A stretch of 64,000 nt of DNA. It comes from Lentzea tibetensis (GTDB taxonomy: Bacteria > Actinomycetota > Actinomycetes > Mycobacteriales > Pseudonocardiaceae). The stretch spans positions 1-64,000 of the forward strand of contig NZ_VOBR01000001.1 of NCBI RefSeq assembly GCF_007845675.1, read 5' to 3'. The position numbers were made by a program, and so were the translations under genes. The notes under the pieces were generated by a model, which was not told the DNA's origin, did not search any database, and saw nothing but the letters and a program-made list of their open reading frames with translations. Below, piece by piece: positions 8,372 through 17,941 of this stretch; position 1 is the first letter of the stretch, and each line of letters opens with the position of its first letter.

Positions 8372-9206
8372 TTTACCGTCGAGGCGTGACCTTACCCAAA
8401 TCCCTTACCGAACCAGATGCTGTCGCACCAACCAACAGGAATCGGAGTTATCACGACCGCGCATTCGAACCAGTCATGCGGCAATGATCAGCGGACCTCG
8501 TTAGTCGCGTATCGCCATCAACTGCGTGTTTGTAACGCGCGAGGACAGCGTCGGATCGCAAGAGACAACCTCGCACTGCCGCTCATCACCACGATATCCG
8601 CAGCTCAAGCCCACCCAGCCGCCGTCACTCTAGGCAACCGACTTAGTTGAGACTTCACCCATCCGGAGTACCGACAACGCCGCAGGTCGACCCGGCCCCA
8701 AACGGTGAGCCGGAGCGCGTAGCCGCAGCTGGCCAGGGTTGTCATGCCGCAGGAGCCGCACAGGCCCTCACATACCGTCACCTGCAGGCTGGCCAGTTGC
8801 ATCCTCCATATGGGGCACCGCCTGACGCACATCTTGTCCTGCCATGCTCGGAGGAGCACTCAAAGAAACTCTTCGACTTGTTCCACACTGCGAGCCTCAA
8901 ATGACTGTTGCATCCAACAACAGCGGTCAGACCTGTACTGCACACCGAAGAACTGCGTGTACCTTTATTGCGCTCCGCGTCGTGCCCGATGTGTAACAGT
9001 ATCCGCGCCGTTGGCGATGTGACATTCAGCCGACCGGTCGGGCGGCTCTGTTGTTAGGTTCGCCAGGCCGGGTGCTGGCGGTCCTGATCTGGACGTGCGC
9101 TCTCTCTGCCTGTGCTCTGGGTTGATGGTGGTGCGTCTGGCATCTATGACAGAGCGGCGAGATCGGCATGCAGAGGGCTGGCTGCGGTGCGCGGAGGCAC
9201 GTTTGC
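8372..9206. other. Intergenic stretch without recognisable gene
   Basis: About 830 bases. Short open frames exist on both strands but none has a family signature, a good start or ordinary composition. The AT content is somewhat higher around 8,860-9,000 than in the surroundings, which could mark promoters or acquired DNA. No tRNA, CRISPR or clear hairpin was found. Confidence 0.4.
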
Positions 9207-9467
9207 ATGAACGAGGAACTACACGGCCCCACCGTGGGCACACGCACAACCCGCCAGCTCGCAGCCGGGGACCATGTCATCACGCCTGGCGCCGTGCGAG
9301 GGGTGGTGCGCCGGACCTTTCCTGCCGGGATCCTCAGCCAGCATCCCGGCAGGACCACGGTGCAGCTCCTGTGCAGTTCCGTGTACCCGGTCAACGGCGG
9401 CGAAGTGCCGTCCCCGCGCGCCTGGGTGACCTGTGACGACGACGCCGACTGGCAGATCGAACGCTGA
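9207..9467 (+). CDS. Small hypothetical protein
   Basis: An 86-residue frame from ATG 9207, with GCGGAGG nine bases upstream, a good ribosome-binding site. The protein (ending PRAWVTCDDDADWQIER) carries a compact beta pattern: TRQLAAGDHVITPG, RGVVRRTFPAGIL, GRTTVQLLCSSVY. It resembles a small SH3-like or KOW-like barrel. The family is not recognised. The last 17 bases of the gene and the following bases contain a short direct duplication (GACTGGCAGATCGAACGCT occurs twice in a row at 9,449-9,486), which suggests slippage. Confidence 0.5.
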   Translation: MNEELHGPTVGTRTTRQLAAGDHVITPGAVRGVVRRTFPAGILSQHPGRTTVQLLCSSVYPVNGGEVPSPRAWVTCDDDADWQIER

Positions 9468-10018
9468 CTGGCAGATCGAACGCTGACAAGACCTCGTCTT
9501 CAGGTCTCGGCAGGACTCGACCGACAACGTCGACACCACCGCCCTGTCCCCCCGGTTCCGGCGCGGGAGGCACGTCCTGACGATCGCCTCGTCGGCCGCG
9601 GGTACCGGGCGGCGACAGTGACGGGCATCGAAGTTCGTGACAACTGCGGGCGCCCGGCCCCCGCACGAGGCCGCCCGGCACCCGCGTCAATGGTCCGGCC
9701 CGGCTGACAGGTGACACAAGGACCAGTCGGGTATCCCTCAAGCACGTCGCGCGCCCGTGGCAGTGCCGGGTGGTGATCACGTTAGGAACGTGGACCGGCT
9801 CCCAAGCCCACAACACTGGCAATCCTGCACGGCGACCGGCCCGACCGGATCAACGACGACGAACCCGCACTCCCGTCCAGGACATCGTCGTCCGGAGTGG
9901 GCGTCCGAGGATGCCCGCGAGATCTCGGACCGCCTGGCCCCGAGCGTTGAACAGCGCGCCTCCTCACGTTCTAGGACACTGCAACTCGTTGTCCACGAGC
10001 TCGGCGTGACCTTCGTGG

Positions 10019-10114
10019 ACGGGGTGTCGAGGCGTCGTCGCGGGCGAGCTGGGCATGCCGTTGTTGACCGTCCAGTCCTACCTCACCAACGTGCTGCGCA
10101 AGCTCAGGACCTGA
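10019..10114 (+). pseudogene. LuxR-type HTH remnant
   Basis: The plus strand reads RGVVAGELGMPLLTVQ and then SYLTNVLRKLRT before a stop. This is the recognition helix and last helix of a LuxR/NarL-type helix-turn-helix (usual form AxELGxSxxTVxxYLxNVLRKL). The Ala/Arg changes and the lack of any open upstream part show it is only the tail of a former response-regulator-type gene. The rest of 9,470-10,139 holds nothing else that I can recognise. Confidence 0.55.
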
Positions 10115-10139
10115 CGGCCCGCGCGTCAGTGACGACGGA

Positions 10140-10634
10140 TCAGTTCCATCGTTGGTCTGTCCTCGCCGCGGCGCAGGTCCGCACACCGCGATCGTGGGAT
10201 GTGATGTCAGCGCCTACGTCGCGCAGGCAGCGGCCCGTCTGCTTTCCTTCGAATCCGAGCTCTCCGAAGGCGAGACTGATGAACCATCGCTGAAAGTTGC
10301 CGCCGTTGCACGCGTGCCCGTACACGCTGCCGGAACCGTTGCCGTCAAGGCAGAGTCCGGTCGCGACGTTCTTGAAGGTGCGGCTGCTGTCGCCGTTGAC
10401 GGTCACTTCCCAGGTTTGGAACGGTCCGCCGTTGCACACGTGGGGATAGATGTCGCCCCCGGTGTTGCCGTCGAGACAGTTGCCGGTCTGCGCGCTGCGG
10501 TAGGTCTCCGCCGCGGCGGCTTGAGCCGGGGACGGCACCGCGAAGACCGCGGCCATCACCACGCCGAGTGCCAGGTACAGCGCGCGGGTCGCTCGTCCCG
10601 CGGGCTCGGGTAATCGAGTCGGTTTGCTTGTCAT
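10140..10634 (-). CDS. Secreted ricin-type beta-trefoil lectin domain protein
   Basis: A 164-residue protein from ATG 10634 behind a strong GGGGAGG site. Residues 1-40 are a Sec signal peptide (ALYLALGVVMAAVFAVP, cleavage near AQA). The mature part is a ricin-B/CBM13-like beta-trefoil made of repeats with the typical TGxCLDGN and Q-x-W motifs: SAQTGNCLDGNTGGDIYP, CNGGPFQTWEV, ATGLCLDGNGSGSVYG, CNGGNFQRWF and a third copy ending TDQRWN. It should bind galactose-containing or plant polysaccharides outside the cell. No catalytic domain is attached. It is the last of four exported proteins read in the same direction from 14,193. Confidence 0.9.
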   Translation of the reverse strand: MTSKPTRLPEPAGRATRALYLALGVVMAAVFAVPSPAQAAAAETYRSAQTGNCLDGNTGGDIYPHVCNGGPFQTWEVTVNGDSSRTFKNVATGLCLDGNGSGSVYGHACNGGNFQRWFISLAFGELGFEGKQTGRCLRDVGADITSHDRGVRTCAAARTDQRWN

Positions 10635-10673
10635 CTGGGCCTCCCCTGGGCCGGCTGCATGGGTGTCGAAGCG

Positions 10674-12167
10674 TCAGTGGATGGCGATGCTGACCCGGCT
10701 GCCCCGTCCAGGGGTGCCGGTGTCGCCCCACCAGGTCCAGCTTCCATTGGTTCGACGGATCGCGTGCCAGACGGGACCGCTGCTCGTGGCCGCGAGGACC
10801 TGGAGCTCACCGTTGGTGGACCCGGACGCGGCGACGTCGGCGAGCACACCGGTGTTGCCCTGGTTCTCCTGGTTGATGTTGCGGAGCGGTTCCCAGCCGC
10901 CGTGGGTGTAGCGAACGGTGTGGCGTATGTCGTTCGGACCGTAGTCGGCCACCAGGTGCATGGTTCCGTCGATGCTCGTCGCCGCCAGCGACCGGGGTGC
11001 GCCGGGGTTGGTGTGAGTGGCGGCCTCGACGTCGCCCCAGGCGGTCCACGAGCCGTCGATCCTGCGCAGGGTGTGCAGCAGACGTCCGTCGGTCAGCGAG
11101 ATCGACAGCTGGAACTCGCCGTTGGCGAAGCCGGCGGCGGCCACGTCGACCACTCCGCTGACCTGCCCGGCGAAGACCTCGAGGTTGTGCAGCGGTGTCC
11201 AGGCACCGTTCGGCGAGCGCACCGTGTGCAGCACGTGTTCACCCCCCACAACGGCCACGACGTGCAGTGCTCCCTGGACATCCGCCGCGGTGACGCGGCT
11301 GATGTAGCCGACCTCGCCTGCGAAGTCCTCCACGTTGCCGAACGGTGTCCACGACCCGTCGGATCGCCGGATCGCGTGCCACAGCTCCGTATCCGCACCG
11401 GCGACCAACGCGTGCTGCTCACCGCCGACCATCGCGGACGCGACGTCAACAGGGGTGAGGACGGCCTTGGTCCGGCGTTTCACGTCGTCGAAGCCTTGCC
11501 ACGCTCCGGTGCCGAACCTCACGTTGTGGAACAGTCCGCCTGATGTCGTGGAGACAAGCACCTGCGCGCCCCCGTTGGGATACCACTCGGCGGGCTTGGG
11601 AGCGGCGCGGAACCAACTCGTCTCGCGGCGCGCACCCGGCCAGGAGAACGCGAAGTGCACGTGGTCGGTGTGCGGTTCCCCGTCGTAGGGCCCCCACACC
11701 TTGTTCTCATGGCTCCACAACGAGATCGACCTGCGGTTCCAGATGATGTTGCCGATGCCCAGCCGGCGCGCCATGGCGTGCGGGGTGCCGTCGAGGTCGG
11801 TCGCCAGCAGCCAGTCGAGGACGTCCTGGACCTTCTTGGCGTCACCGGGGTTGGCAGCACTCATGCGCCAGTCCCACGCTCGCCCTTCGCCGTGCTCGTG
11901 CCCGGTGCAGGCGTGGATGCCGTCGTTGTGGCCACCCATCCGACTGATGATCATGTCGCGGAACTCCATGACACCCGGCTGCTCGACATGTGGCCTGCAC
12001 TGGGGCCGGACATAACTCTGGTAGGAGTCGACCGGCGGCACGGCCGCTCCGGCCGGAACCGCACCTGCGAGGGCGCCGCCCACCACAAGCACCATCGCCG
12101 CCAACCACCGCCTCTTCCGCACGCCGTCCTGCCGAGTCGCAGGATTCAACGCCTGTCGTCTTGCCAT
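10674..12167 (-). CDS. Secreted M15-like (VldE/ARB_07466-type) peptidase with C-terminal beta-propeller-like repeats
   Basis: A 497-residue protein. I chose ATG 12167 because GAGGGG lies seven bases upstream and a signal peptide follows directly (WLAAMVLVVGGALAGAV, cleavage near AGA). The first domain has the zinc-site pattern HGEGRAWDWRM and, later, HTDHVHFAF, as in the ARB_07466/VldE-like relatives of D-Ala-D-Ala carboxypeptidases. The C-terminal 300 residues consist of about seven repeats of the form LHTVRxxxGxWTPxxN with adjoining VxxVxAAxxxGxLxV strands, a propeller-like carbohydrate or cell-wall binding region. The likely role is peptidoglycan cleavage or remodelling outside the cell. 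It is followed by the lectin gene. Confidence 0.8.
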   Translation of the reverse strand: MARRQALNPATRQDGVRKRRWLAAMVLVVGGALAGAVPAGAAVPPVDSYQSYVRPQCRPHVEQPGVMEFRDMIISRMGGHNDGIHACTGHEHGEGRAWDWRMSAANPGDAKKVQDVLDWLLATDLDGTPHAMARRLGIGNIIWNRRSISLWSHENKVWGPYDGEPHTDHVHFAFSWPGARRETSWFRAAPKPAEWYPNGGAQVLVSTTSGGLFHNVRFGTGAWQGFDDVKRRTKAVLTPVDVASAMVGGEQHALVAGADTELWHAIRRSDGSWTPFGNVEDFAGEVGYISRVTAADVQGALHVVAVVGGEHVLHTVRSPNGAWTPLHNLEVFAGQVSGVVDVAAAGFANGEFQLSISLTDGRLLHTLRRIDGSWTAWGDVEAATHTNPGAPRSLAATSIDGTMHLVADYGPNDIRHTVRYTHGGWEPLRNINQENQGNTGVLADVAASGSTNGELQVLAATSSGPVWHAIRRTNGSWTWWGDTGTPGRGSRVSIAIH

Positions 12168-12345
12168 GTCACCCCTCGTATTCGCACAGTGGAGGTTTAT
12201 CGCCGCCGCAGTGCACGGCATCGGTAAAAGCGTTGACGGATAACAGATCCGCACAACGATCAGCCAGAGCGCCTTCGCGTGACCTCGGCCGATGACACCC
12301 CCAGGCAGTCATCGGGAGGACGCGCCATGTGTCCTTGGCCGCGGG

Positions 12346-13641
12346 CTATTGGAAGATGGAGTCCGCCGTGATTTGGAAGTCCGCTGCAGCGGTGGCGAAG
12401 TCCTGGAAGTACATGTAATGGCAGTCGGGCTCCTGCACACCGGTGAGGGTGCCGTCCGCCCACACCACGCCGCCGTCGAGGGTGAACACCGGCGCACCGC
12501 TGTCGCCTGTGCGCGTACACGGCTGATCACTGGGTGACTTCGCAAGAACAAGGCTCTCGTAGAGTTCGCCATCGAAGACGCCGCTCACGTCGAGATCCAG
12601 AACCGTGTAGTCACACAACACAGCGGCTGTCATCGCGCCGGAGACGCAGACCGGCAGGTTCGGGCGCACCCGCTCCCAACCACCGACCGGGTTGGCCACG
12701 TCGTCGGTGAAGCCTCCGGTGTAGATCCCAGGACCGCCAGGTGCTTCGATCAACTCGACGTCATGAGACGTCACCTTGTAACGCACTTTGCCGACTTCGT
12801 GCAGGCGAGCCGGGTCAGTCCACACCGTGTCACCGATGTCGCCCCACTCTGGACCGGAGTTGGCACAGTGTCCGGCGGTGAGCAGGTACCGCCGATCGTC
12901 TACCGTGCTATGCGCGGCCCACCCCGATGTGCAGTTGTCGCTGATCGGAGTGGAGATGCGCGCGCCACCCCAATATGGCGCGATGTCACCTGCCCGGCAG
13001 TAGTACCGGTTGGCACACGGGCTGGCCGTCGCCGTTTGCCCGCGCGCCAAGGAACCGTCCGCACGGGCTGACGCCCTCCCGGCTAGTGGCACCGCAGAGA
13101 CCGCAACGCCGACTGCGGGAAGGGCGGACGGATCAACCAAAGCGCCCGCTCGGACATAGACGTTCAGAGCAGTGCCGTCCGGCTTGATTCCGACCGCATT
13201 CACGAGCCCAGTCGGATCGGCGACGATCGCGCGGACCATCGTGTTGTGTGCGGCGACCAACTCGCTGCGGCTGTACCTGGCTGGTCGCACGCGCAGCGGC
13301 ACCGAGCCTACGGCCTGGGTCAACTGAGCGAGCAGATCCGCTGGCAACTCACCCTTCCAGTACACGTCCACACCGTTCGCATCAACCATGATCGCGCTCA
13401 GACCAGTGACACGCCTCGCTTCGATCGTGGCCTGAATTCGGTCGCTTGCCGCCTTCGCGGGGCGCAGGGCAGCCATCTGGGCCTGTGCTCTCGCCGGAAT
13501 AATCTCACCCAGGGCGCGCGGCACAGCCGTCGACTTCTGCGATGGCTTGGACAAATCCGGATCGGCCCAGCCCGGCAACGCGACAACGGACAAGCCCATC
13601 GTCACCGTGACGGCCAATCCGGCGCGAATGATCGATCGCAT
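12346..13641 (-). CDS. Secreted chymotrypsin-fold (S1) serine protease
   Basis: A 431-residue preproprotein from ATG 13641, preceded by GGGGGATG. It has a signal peptide (RAGLAVTVTMGLSVVAL, cleavage after GWA), a prodomain of about 150 residues, and a catalytic domain starting near PCANRYYCRAGD. The triad is visible: His in LLTAGHCANSG, Asp in TSHDVELIEAP, Ser in RTGDSGAPVFTL. Six Cys could form three disulfides. The layout is that of actinobacterial alpha-lytic/streptogrisin-like exoproteases. It lies between two other exported-protein genes on the same strand, 66 bases after the small secreted protein, and could share its transcript. Confidence 0.9.
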   Translation of the reverse strand: MRSIIRAGLAVTVTMGLSVVALPGWADPDLSKPSQKSTAVPRALGEIIPARAQAQMAALRPAKAASDRIQATIEARRVTGLSAIMVDANGVDVYWKGELPADLLAQLTQAVGSVPLRVRPARYSRSELVAAHNTMVRAIVADPTGLVNAVGIKPDGTALNVYVRAGALVDPSALPAVGVAVSAVPLAGRASARADGSLARGQTATASPCANRYYCRAGDIAPYWGGARISTPISDNCTSGWAAHSTVDDRRYLLTAGHCANSGPEWGDIGDTVWTDPARLHEVGKVRYKVTSHDVELIEAPGGPGIYTGGFTDDVANPVGGWERVRPNLPVCVSGAMTAAVLCDYTVLDLDVSGVFDGELYESLVLAKSPSDQPCTRTGDSGAPVFTLDGGVVWADGTLTGVQEPDCHYMYFQDFATAAADFQITADSIFQ

Positions 13642-13707
13642 TTCACATCCCCCTTCTCTCACCATATCGTTCCTGCGACGCGCAGCGAAAGGCCAATGAC
13701 CGCTCAA

Positions 13708-14193
13708 TCAGTAGGCGACTTTGGCGTTCCATTCTGAACCCCACATCGATTCCGGCCAATGCGTTTCGATTCGGAACCGGGTGCCGTCCAGCACGTCGGT
13801 GGCGATGACGTGGTATTTGCCGTCCCACGGCACTGACTTCCAACTGTTGCAGGTCCCGTGGCGGACCCAGCACACCCGCGTCAGCGCGCTCCAATTTGTG
13901 TTGCCCGGCGTGGAGCCGACAATGAAGTTGATGTCATTGCATCGGTTGCTGGTGATGTAGTAGCCGGGAGGCGCGGTCGGCGTGAAGGTAGTGGCGTCAC
14001 TCCCGATCAACCGCGGAGTCCAGACGCCGCCGTCATAACAGCCAAGGGCCGCTCGATCGCCTGGCCCCGCTTGCGCCAATGAAGGTACGGCACTCGCGTG
14101 GTAGTAGGTCGAGGCGGCGGCTGTACTGGCGGTTACCGCCAGAGTGGTCACCGCGGCGAGTACGGCCAGCAGGCCGAGGCGCAGTCGTCGCAT
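13708..14193 (-). CDS. Small secreted Cys protein, unknown function
   Basis: A 161-residue protein with a clear Sec signal peptide (LGLLAVLAAVTTLAV, cleavage at AAA-S). The mature part of about 130 residues carries four Cys (GCYDGG, SNRCNDINF, RVCWVRHGTC) and many aromatic residues, and ends SMWGSEWNAKVAY. It resembles SH3-like or beta-sandwich exoproteins but I do not recognise a family. It is the first gene of the exoprotein block and is divergent from the SARP/STAND regulator at 14,366, with 172 bases between the two starts. That gap holds a 67-base element also found in front of the second SARP. Confidence 0.75.
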   Translation of the reverse strand: MRRLRLGLLAVLAAVTTLAVTASTAAASTYYHASAVPSLAQAGPGDRAALGCYDGGVWTPRLIGSDATTFTPTAPPGYYITSNRCNDINFIVGSTPGNTNWSALTRVCWVRHGTCNSWKSVPWDGKYHVIATDVLDGTRFRIETHWPESMWGSEWNAKVAY

Positions 14194-14255
14194 CGTTGTC
14201 CTCCAGCATTGGTTGATCTTTTGAGGGGCCTACCGGTGCATCCCTCGTATCGCAC

Positions 14256-14322
14256 GGTGCGCGGCTGTTCGTGTGAACCGCTTGCGAGGTTTCTGCATTG
14301 CGCTGGTCAACGCGCTATCCCT
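14256..14322 (+). promoter_or_regulatory. Conserved element upstream of SARP gene 1
   Basis: This 67-base block (starting GGTGCGCGGC, containing TTCGTGTGAACCGCTTGC and ending GCGCTATCCCT) recurs with three mismatches at 18,567-18,633, also in front of a SARP gene and opposite a secreted-protein gene. The most likely role is a shared promoter/operator for the divergent pair. A GTG inside it could also begin a longer N-terminus of the regulator. Confidence 0.6.
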
Positions 14323-14365
14323 GTCTCCGTTGGGCAGGGCGATGTCTGGGGCAGGGGCGACGATT

Positions 14366-17197
14366 ATGGCGGTGGCGTTGGGTCTGCTGGGTGAGGTGAC
14401 CGCGCACATCGATGGGCGGGCGGTCGAGTTGGGCCCGCCCCGGCAGCGGTGTGTGCTGGCGGCGTTGACGGTGGACGCGGGCCGGGTAGTGCCGGTGGAA
14501 CAGCTGATGCAACGGGTGTGGGGTGCGGACACCCCGCGGCGGGGGCGGGAGACGTTGCACAGCCACATCTCGCGGCTGCGCCACGCCCTCGTGGTGGCGG
14601 ACGGCGTGGCGATCGTCTTGCGCTCCGGCGGCTACGCCCTGGTGGTGGACCAAGCCGAACGCGCGGTGGACCTGCACCGGTTCCGCGACCTGTGCGCCCG
14701 CGCCCGCGGTGCCGACGACGCGCACGCGGTGGCGTTGCTGACCGAGGCGGTGGCGTTGCCGCGCGGGGAGCCGTTGACCGGCCTGAGCGGGCAGTGGGCG
14801 GAGGCCGAACGCGACCGGTTACGGCAGGAACTGCTGTCCGCCAGGCACGACCTGGTCGATGCCCGGCTGCGTGTCGGCGACGGCGAGGAGTTGGTGGTGG
14901 AACTCGCGGCGCGTACCGCGCAGCACCCGTTGGACGAGCGGGTGGCCGGGCAGTATCTGCTCGCCCTGCACCGGGCCGGGCGGTCGGCGGATGCCTTGGA
15001 GCACTACCAGCGGCTCCGTGAACGGCTGGTCGAGGAACTGGGCACCGACCCAAGCGACCCGCTACAGCAACTGCACCAGCGGATCCTGGCTGCGGACTCG
15101 AGTTTGTCCGCCCCGTCCGGGGGCGGGAAGGTCGAGCCAGCGGTGGTACCCCGGCAGTTGCCTGCCGCACCACCGCACTTCGTCGGCCGTGACACCGACC
15201 TCGCCGCGCTCACCGCCACCCTGGCGGAGGCAGAGCAGGGGCGGACGGTGGTGATCTCGGCGATCGGCGGCGCTGGCGGCATCGGGAAGACATGGCTGGC
15301 TGTGCATTGGGCCAACCGGCACCGCGACCGGTTCCCCGACGGGCAGTTGTTCGTGGACCTGCGCGGTTTCAGCCCAGACGGCGCACCGATGGCACCGATC
15401 GTGGCGGTGCGCGGGTTCCTCGACGCCCTGGGCGCGGACCCCGGCCGTATCCCCGTCGATCCGCAGGCGCAGGCAGGGCTGTTGCGCAGCCTGCTCGCGC
15501 AGAAGCGGATGTTGATCGTGCTGGACAACGCCGCCGACGCCGAACAGGTGGCGCCCCTGCTGCCGGGCGGAGACTCGTGCACGGTGGTGGTGACCAGCCG
15601 CCGCACGCTCACCGGCCTGATCACCCGGAACGGCGCGCACCACCTGGCCCTCGACACACTCAGCGGCGACGAGGCCCGTGCCTTCCTGACTCGGCGCCTC
15701 GGGGCGGCGCGGGTGGCGGCCGAACCGAAGGCGGTCGAGGAGCTGATCGGGTTGTGCGGTGGTTTCCCGTTGGCGCTGGGCATCATCGCCAGCCGCGCCC
15801 ACACCCACCCCCACGTCCCGTTGGCCGAGTTCGGGGCGGATCTGCGAAACCTGGGGTTGGGCGCGCTGGAGGACGACGACCCCACCGCCAACCTGCCCAC
15901 CGTGCTGTCCTGGTCCTACCGCACCCTGACCACCCAGCAGCAGATCATGTTTGGGCTGCTGGGCATCGCACCCGGCCCAGACATCACCCTGCCTGCCGCC
16001 GCCAGCCTCACCAGCTTGCCCGCAGACCAGGCCGCCAAGGTGCTGCGCGACCTGGAGGAGGCCTCACTGCTCAGCCGGGACACGCACGGCCGATTCGCGA
16101 TGCACGACCTTATCCGCCACTACGCCACCAACACCGCCCACAAGCAGCTATCCCACGACGTGCGAGATGCGGCACTGCGGCGGGTTGTCGACTTCTACCT
16201 ACACACCGCCCACACCGCCGACCGCCTTCTGCACCCTCACCGTGATCCGATCCGACTCGACCCGCCGGCCCCCCGCGCCGACCCGCATCTGCTGCCCGAC
16301 GACTCCGCCGCGTTGGCCTGGATGGACATCCACCACCCCCACCTGCTGGCCGCCCAGCACATCGCTGCCGCCCACCACCGCCACCAGGCCGTATGGCACC
16401 TGGCATGGGTCCTGACCACCTTCCACCGCCGGCGCGGGCATCGCCATGACGCGCTGGCCGTGTGGCAGGCCGCCGCCGACGCCGCCGACCACCTGTCCGA
16501 CCCCACTACCCGTATCAGCATCCAACGGTTCATCGGCCTCGCCCACGCCGAGTTGGAGCAGCACGGACAGGCCATCGGGCACCTGCACCAAGCGCTCGCC
16601 CTGGCCAAACACCACCATGAACCCGCCGAACAGGCCCATACCCACCAAATCCTCGCGTGGGTCTGGGAGCTTCGGGGCGACGGCCGGGAGAGCCTAAAGC
16701 ACGCTCGCCATGCCCTGGGCCACTACCGCGCCCTCGACCAGCCGGTGTGGGAAGCCGACGCACTCAACGGCGTGGGCTGGGCCGCTGCCCGCCTGGGCGA
16801 CTACGACACCGCCCGTGACCACTGCCAAGCCGCCCTCACCCTGCACCAACACCACCACGACCCCGACGGAGAGGCGGCCACCCTAGACAGCCTGGGCTTT
16901 ATCGAGCACCACGCTGGCCACCCCTACCAGGCCATCCACCACTACCAGCAATCTCTCACCCTGCTCCGCACTCTCGGCAACACCGTCCGGGCCGCCGACA
17001 CCCTCGACAACCTCGGTCATCCCCATGCCGCCTGCGGCCAGCACCGGCAGGCCCGCCTGGTGTGGCAGGAAGCGCTGGAGCTTTACCGGGACCAAGAACG
17101 CGGCGAAGACGCCGACCGCGTCCAGCGACAACTCGACGCCCTCCAAACGCACGAGGACGGCGACCAACCAGCCCCGCCCGCCGATTCCCCAAGCTAG
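14366..17197 (+). CDS. AfsR/SARP-family regulator with NB-ARC and TPR domains
   Basis: A 943-residue transcriptional regulator; ATG 14366 is chosen because the OmpR-like winged helix begins straight after it. Residues 1-95 are the winged helix (RQRCVLAALTVDAGR, LHSHISRLRHAL). Residues 100-250 are the bacterial transcriptional activator (BTAD) domain. A STAND ATPase follows from about residue 271 (FVGRDTDLAALTATL): Walker A GGAGGIGKTWLA near 300, Walker B RMLIVLDNAAD near 381, sensor VVVTSRRTL, GGFPLALGI and MHDLIRHYA near 578. The C-terminal 300 residues are TPR repeats (for example ALNGVGWAAARLGDYDTA). Such proteins are ATP-dependent activators of secondary metabolism or secretion genes. Divergent from an exoprotein block. 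Confidence 0.92.
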   Translation: MAVALGLLGEVTAHIDGRAVELGPPRQRCVLAALTVDAGRVVPVEQLMQRVWGADTPRRGRETLHSHISRLRHALVVADGVAIVLRSGGYALVVDQAERAVDLHRFRDLCARARGADDAHAVALLTEAVALPRGEPLTGLSGQWAEAERDRLRQELLSARHDLVDARLRVGDGEELVVELAARTAQHPLDERVAGQYLLALHRAGRSADALEHYQRLRERLVEELGTDPSDPLQQLHQRILAADSSLSAPSGGGKVEPAVVPRQLPAAPPHFVGRDTDLAALTATLAEAEQGRTVVISAIGGAGGIGKTWLAVHWANRHRDRFPDGQLFVDLRGFSPDGAPMAPIVAVRGFLDALGADPGRIPVDPQAQAGLLRSLLAQKRMLIVLDNAADAEQVAPLLPGGDSCTVVVTSRRTLTGLITRNGAHHLALDTLSGDEARAFLTRRLGAARVAAEPKAVEELIGLCGGFPLALGIIASRAHTHPHVPLAEFGADLRNLGLGALEDDDPTANLPTVLSWSYRTLTTQQQIMFGLLGIAPGPDITLPAAASLTSLPADQAAKVLRDLEEASLLSRDTHGRFAMHDLIRHYATNTAHKQLSHDVRDAALRRVVDFYLHTAHTADRLLHPHRDPIRLDPPAPRADPHLLPDDSAALAWMDIHHPHLLAAQHIAAAHHRHQAVWHLAWVLTTFHRRRGHRHDALAVWQAAADAADHLSDPTTRISIQRFIGLAHAELEQHGQAIGHLHQALALAKHHHEPAEQAHTHQILAWVWELRGDGRESLKHARHALGHYRALDQPVWEADALNGVGWAAARLGDYDTARDHCQAALTLHQHHHDPDGEAATLDSLGFIEHHAGHPYQAIHHYQQSLTLLRTLGNTVRAADTLDNLGHPHAACGQHRQARLVWQEALELYRDQERGEDADRVQRQLDALQTHEDGDQPAPPADSPS

Positions 17198-17584
17198 ATC
17201 CCGAGAAACCTGCCCGCCAACTGTCCAGACCTACTTTGCGGCCGCCAGGTCCACGGCCTGCTGGTCCGCAACGTTGAGCCGTTGAGTGCGGCTCCTCGCC
17301 GTTCGGGTAGCGCCGCTTCATCATCGTCTCGGCCCTGCGTTCCGGGACGAGCCGCGGTTCCCGCCGGCCCCACCGGACCCGGTCTGGTCTGGTGCTCCCC
17401 GAACCGCTTGGGCATCGTCAGGGGCGTCTCATTGCGACACGCCGGTGCGGAAAGGTTGTTGGCCGCCACTACATCATGGATCGGACCAGGGGCCGTTGCA
17501 GTCATCCAGCGGTACGGATTCGCCTGGCTCAGCGTCAGGCGGGGTGGTTGGTTGCTCGGACGTCTCCTCGCCCAGCGCGGCGGG
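17198..17584. other. No gene recognised; 3' flank resembling that of SARP 4
   Basis: The bases just after this SARP stop contain GCCCGCCAACTGTCC, which also follows the SARP gene ending at 39,927 (there at about 39,940). The duplication that produced the SARP paralogues thus seems to have included some 3' flank. I see no coding sequence in the rest of the stretch. Confidence 0.4.
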
Positions 17585-17880
17585 CTAGGGCACCATCCGC
17601 TCGAGCAGTGTCTGTCGCAGGTGGGTGACCGACAGGGTGGCAAGCACTCGGTTCGCCGTGCCCTCGCCCCCGGCCAGCAGTCCCAGCAGAAGATGTTCCG
17701 TACCAACACAACTGTGCTTTCGGGACACCGACTCGCGCAGACCCCGCTCCAGAATCCCCTTGGCCCTCGACGCTCGCAGGTTCGAGGAGCGCTTTGGCGA
17801 TGTCCTCCAAGCGATCAATCCAACTCCGTCGGGCCGGGACGTCAGCAGTGGTACCCGCTGTACACAAGCCGGGCACCACC
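17585..17880 (-). pseudogene. Clp N-terminal domain (ClpC-type) remnant
   Basis: The minus strand reads SWIDRLEDIAKALLEP in one frame and, after a one-base shift, AKGILERGLRESVSRKH, VGTEHLLLGLLAGGEGTA and LRQTLLERMV in the next. This is a Clp R/N domain (GTEHLLLGLL is the hallmark), the substrate- and adaptor-binding repeat of ClpC or of stand-alone ClpC-N proteins of actinobacteria. Only one repeat is left and there is no ATPase. Frameshift plus short length point to a decayed stand-alone Clp-N protein. If translated from the second frame alone it would still give a partial domain. Confidence 0.6.
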
Positions 17881-17941
17881 ATGATGATTGCTGCGAGAGT
17901 TGCCGTGGCGTCACGACGTCACGGGACTGCCGCTCTATCGG

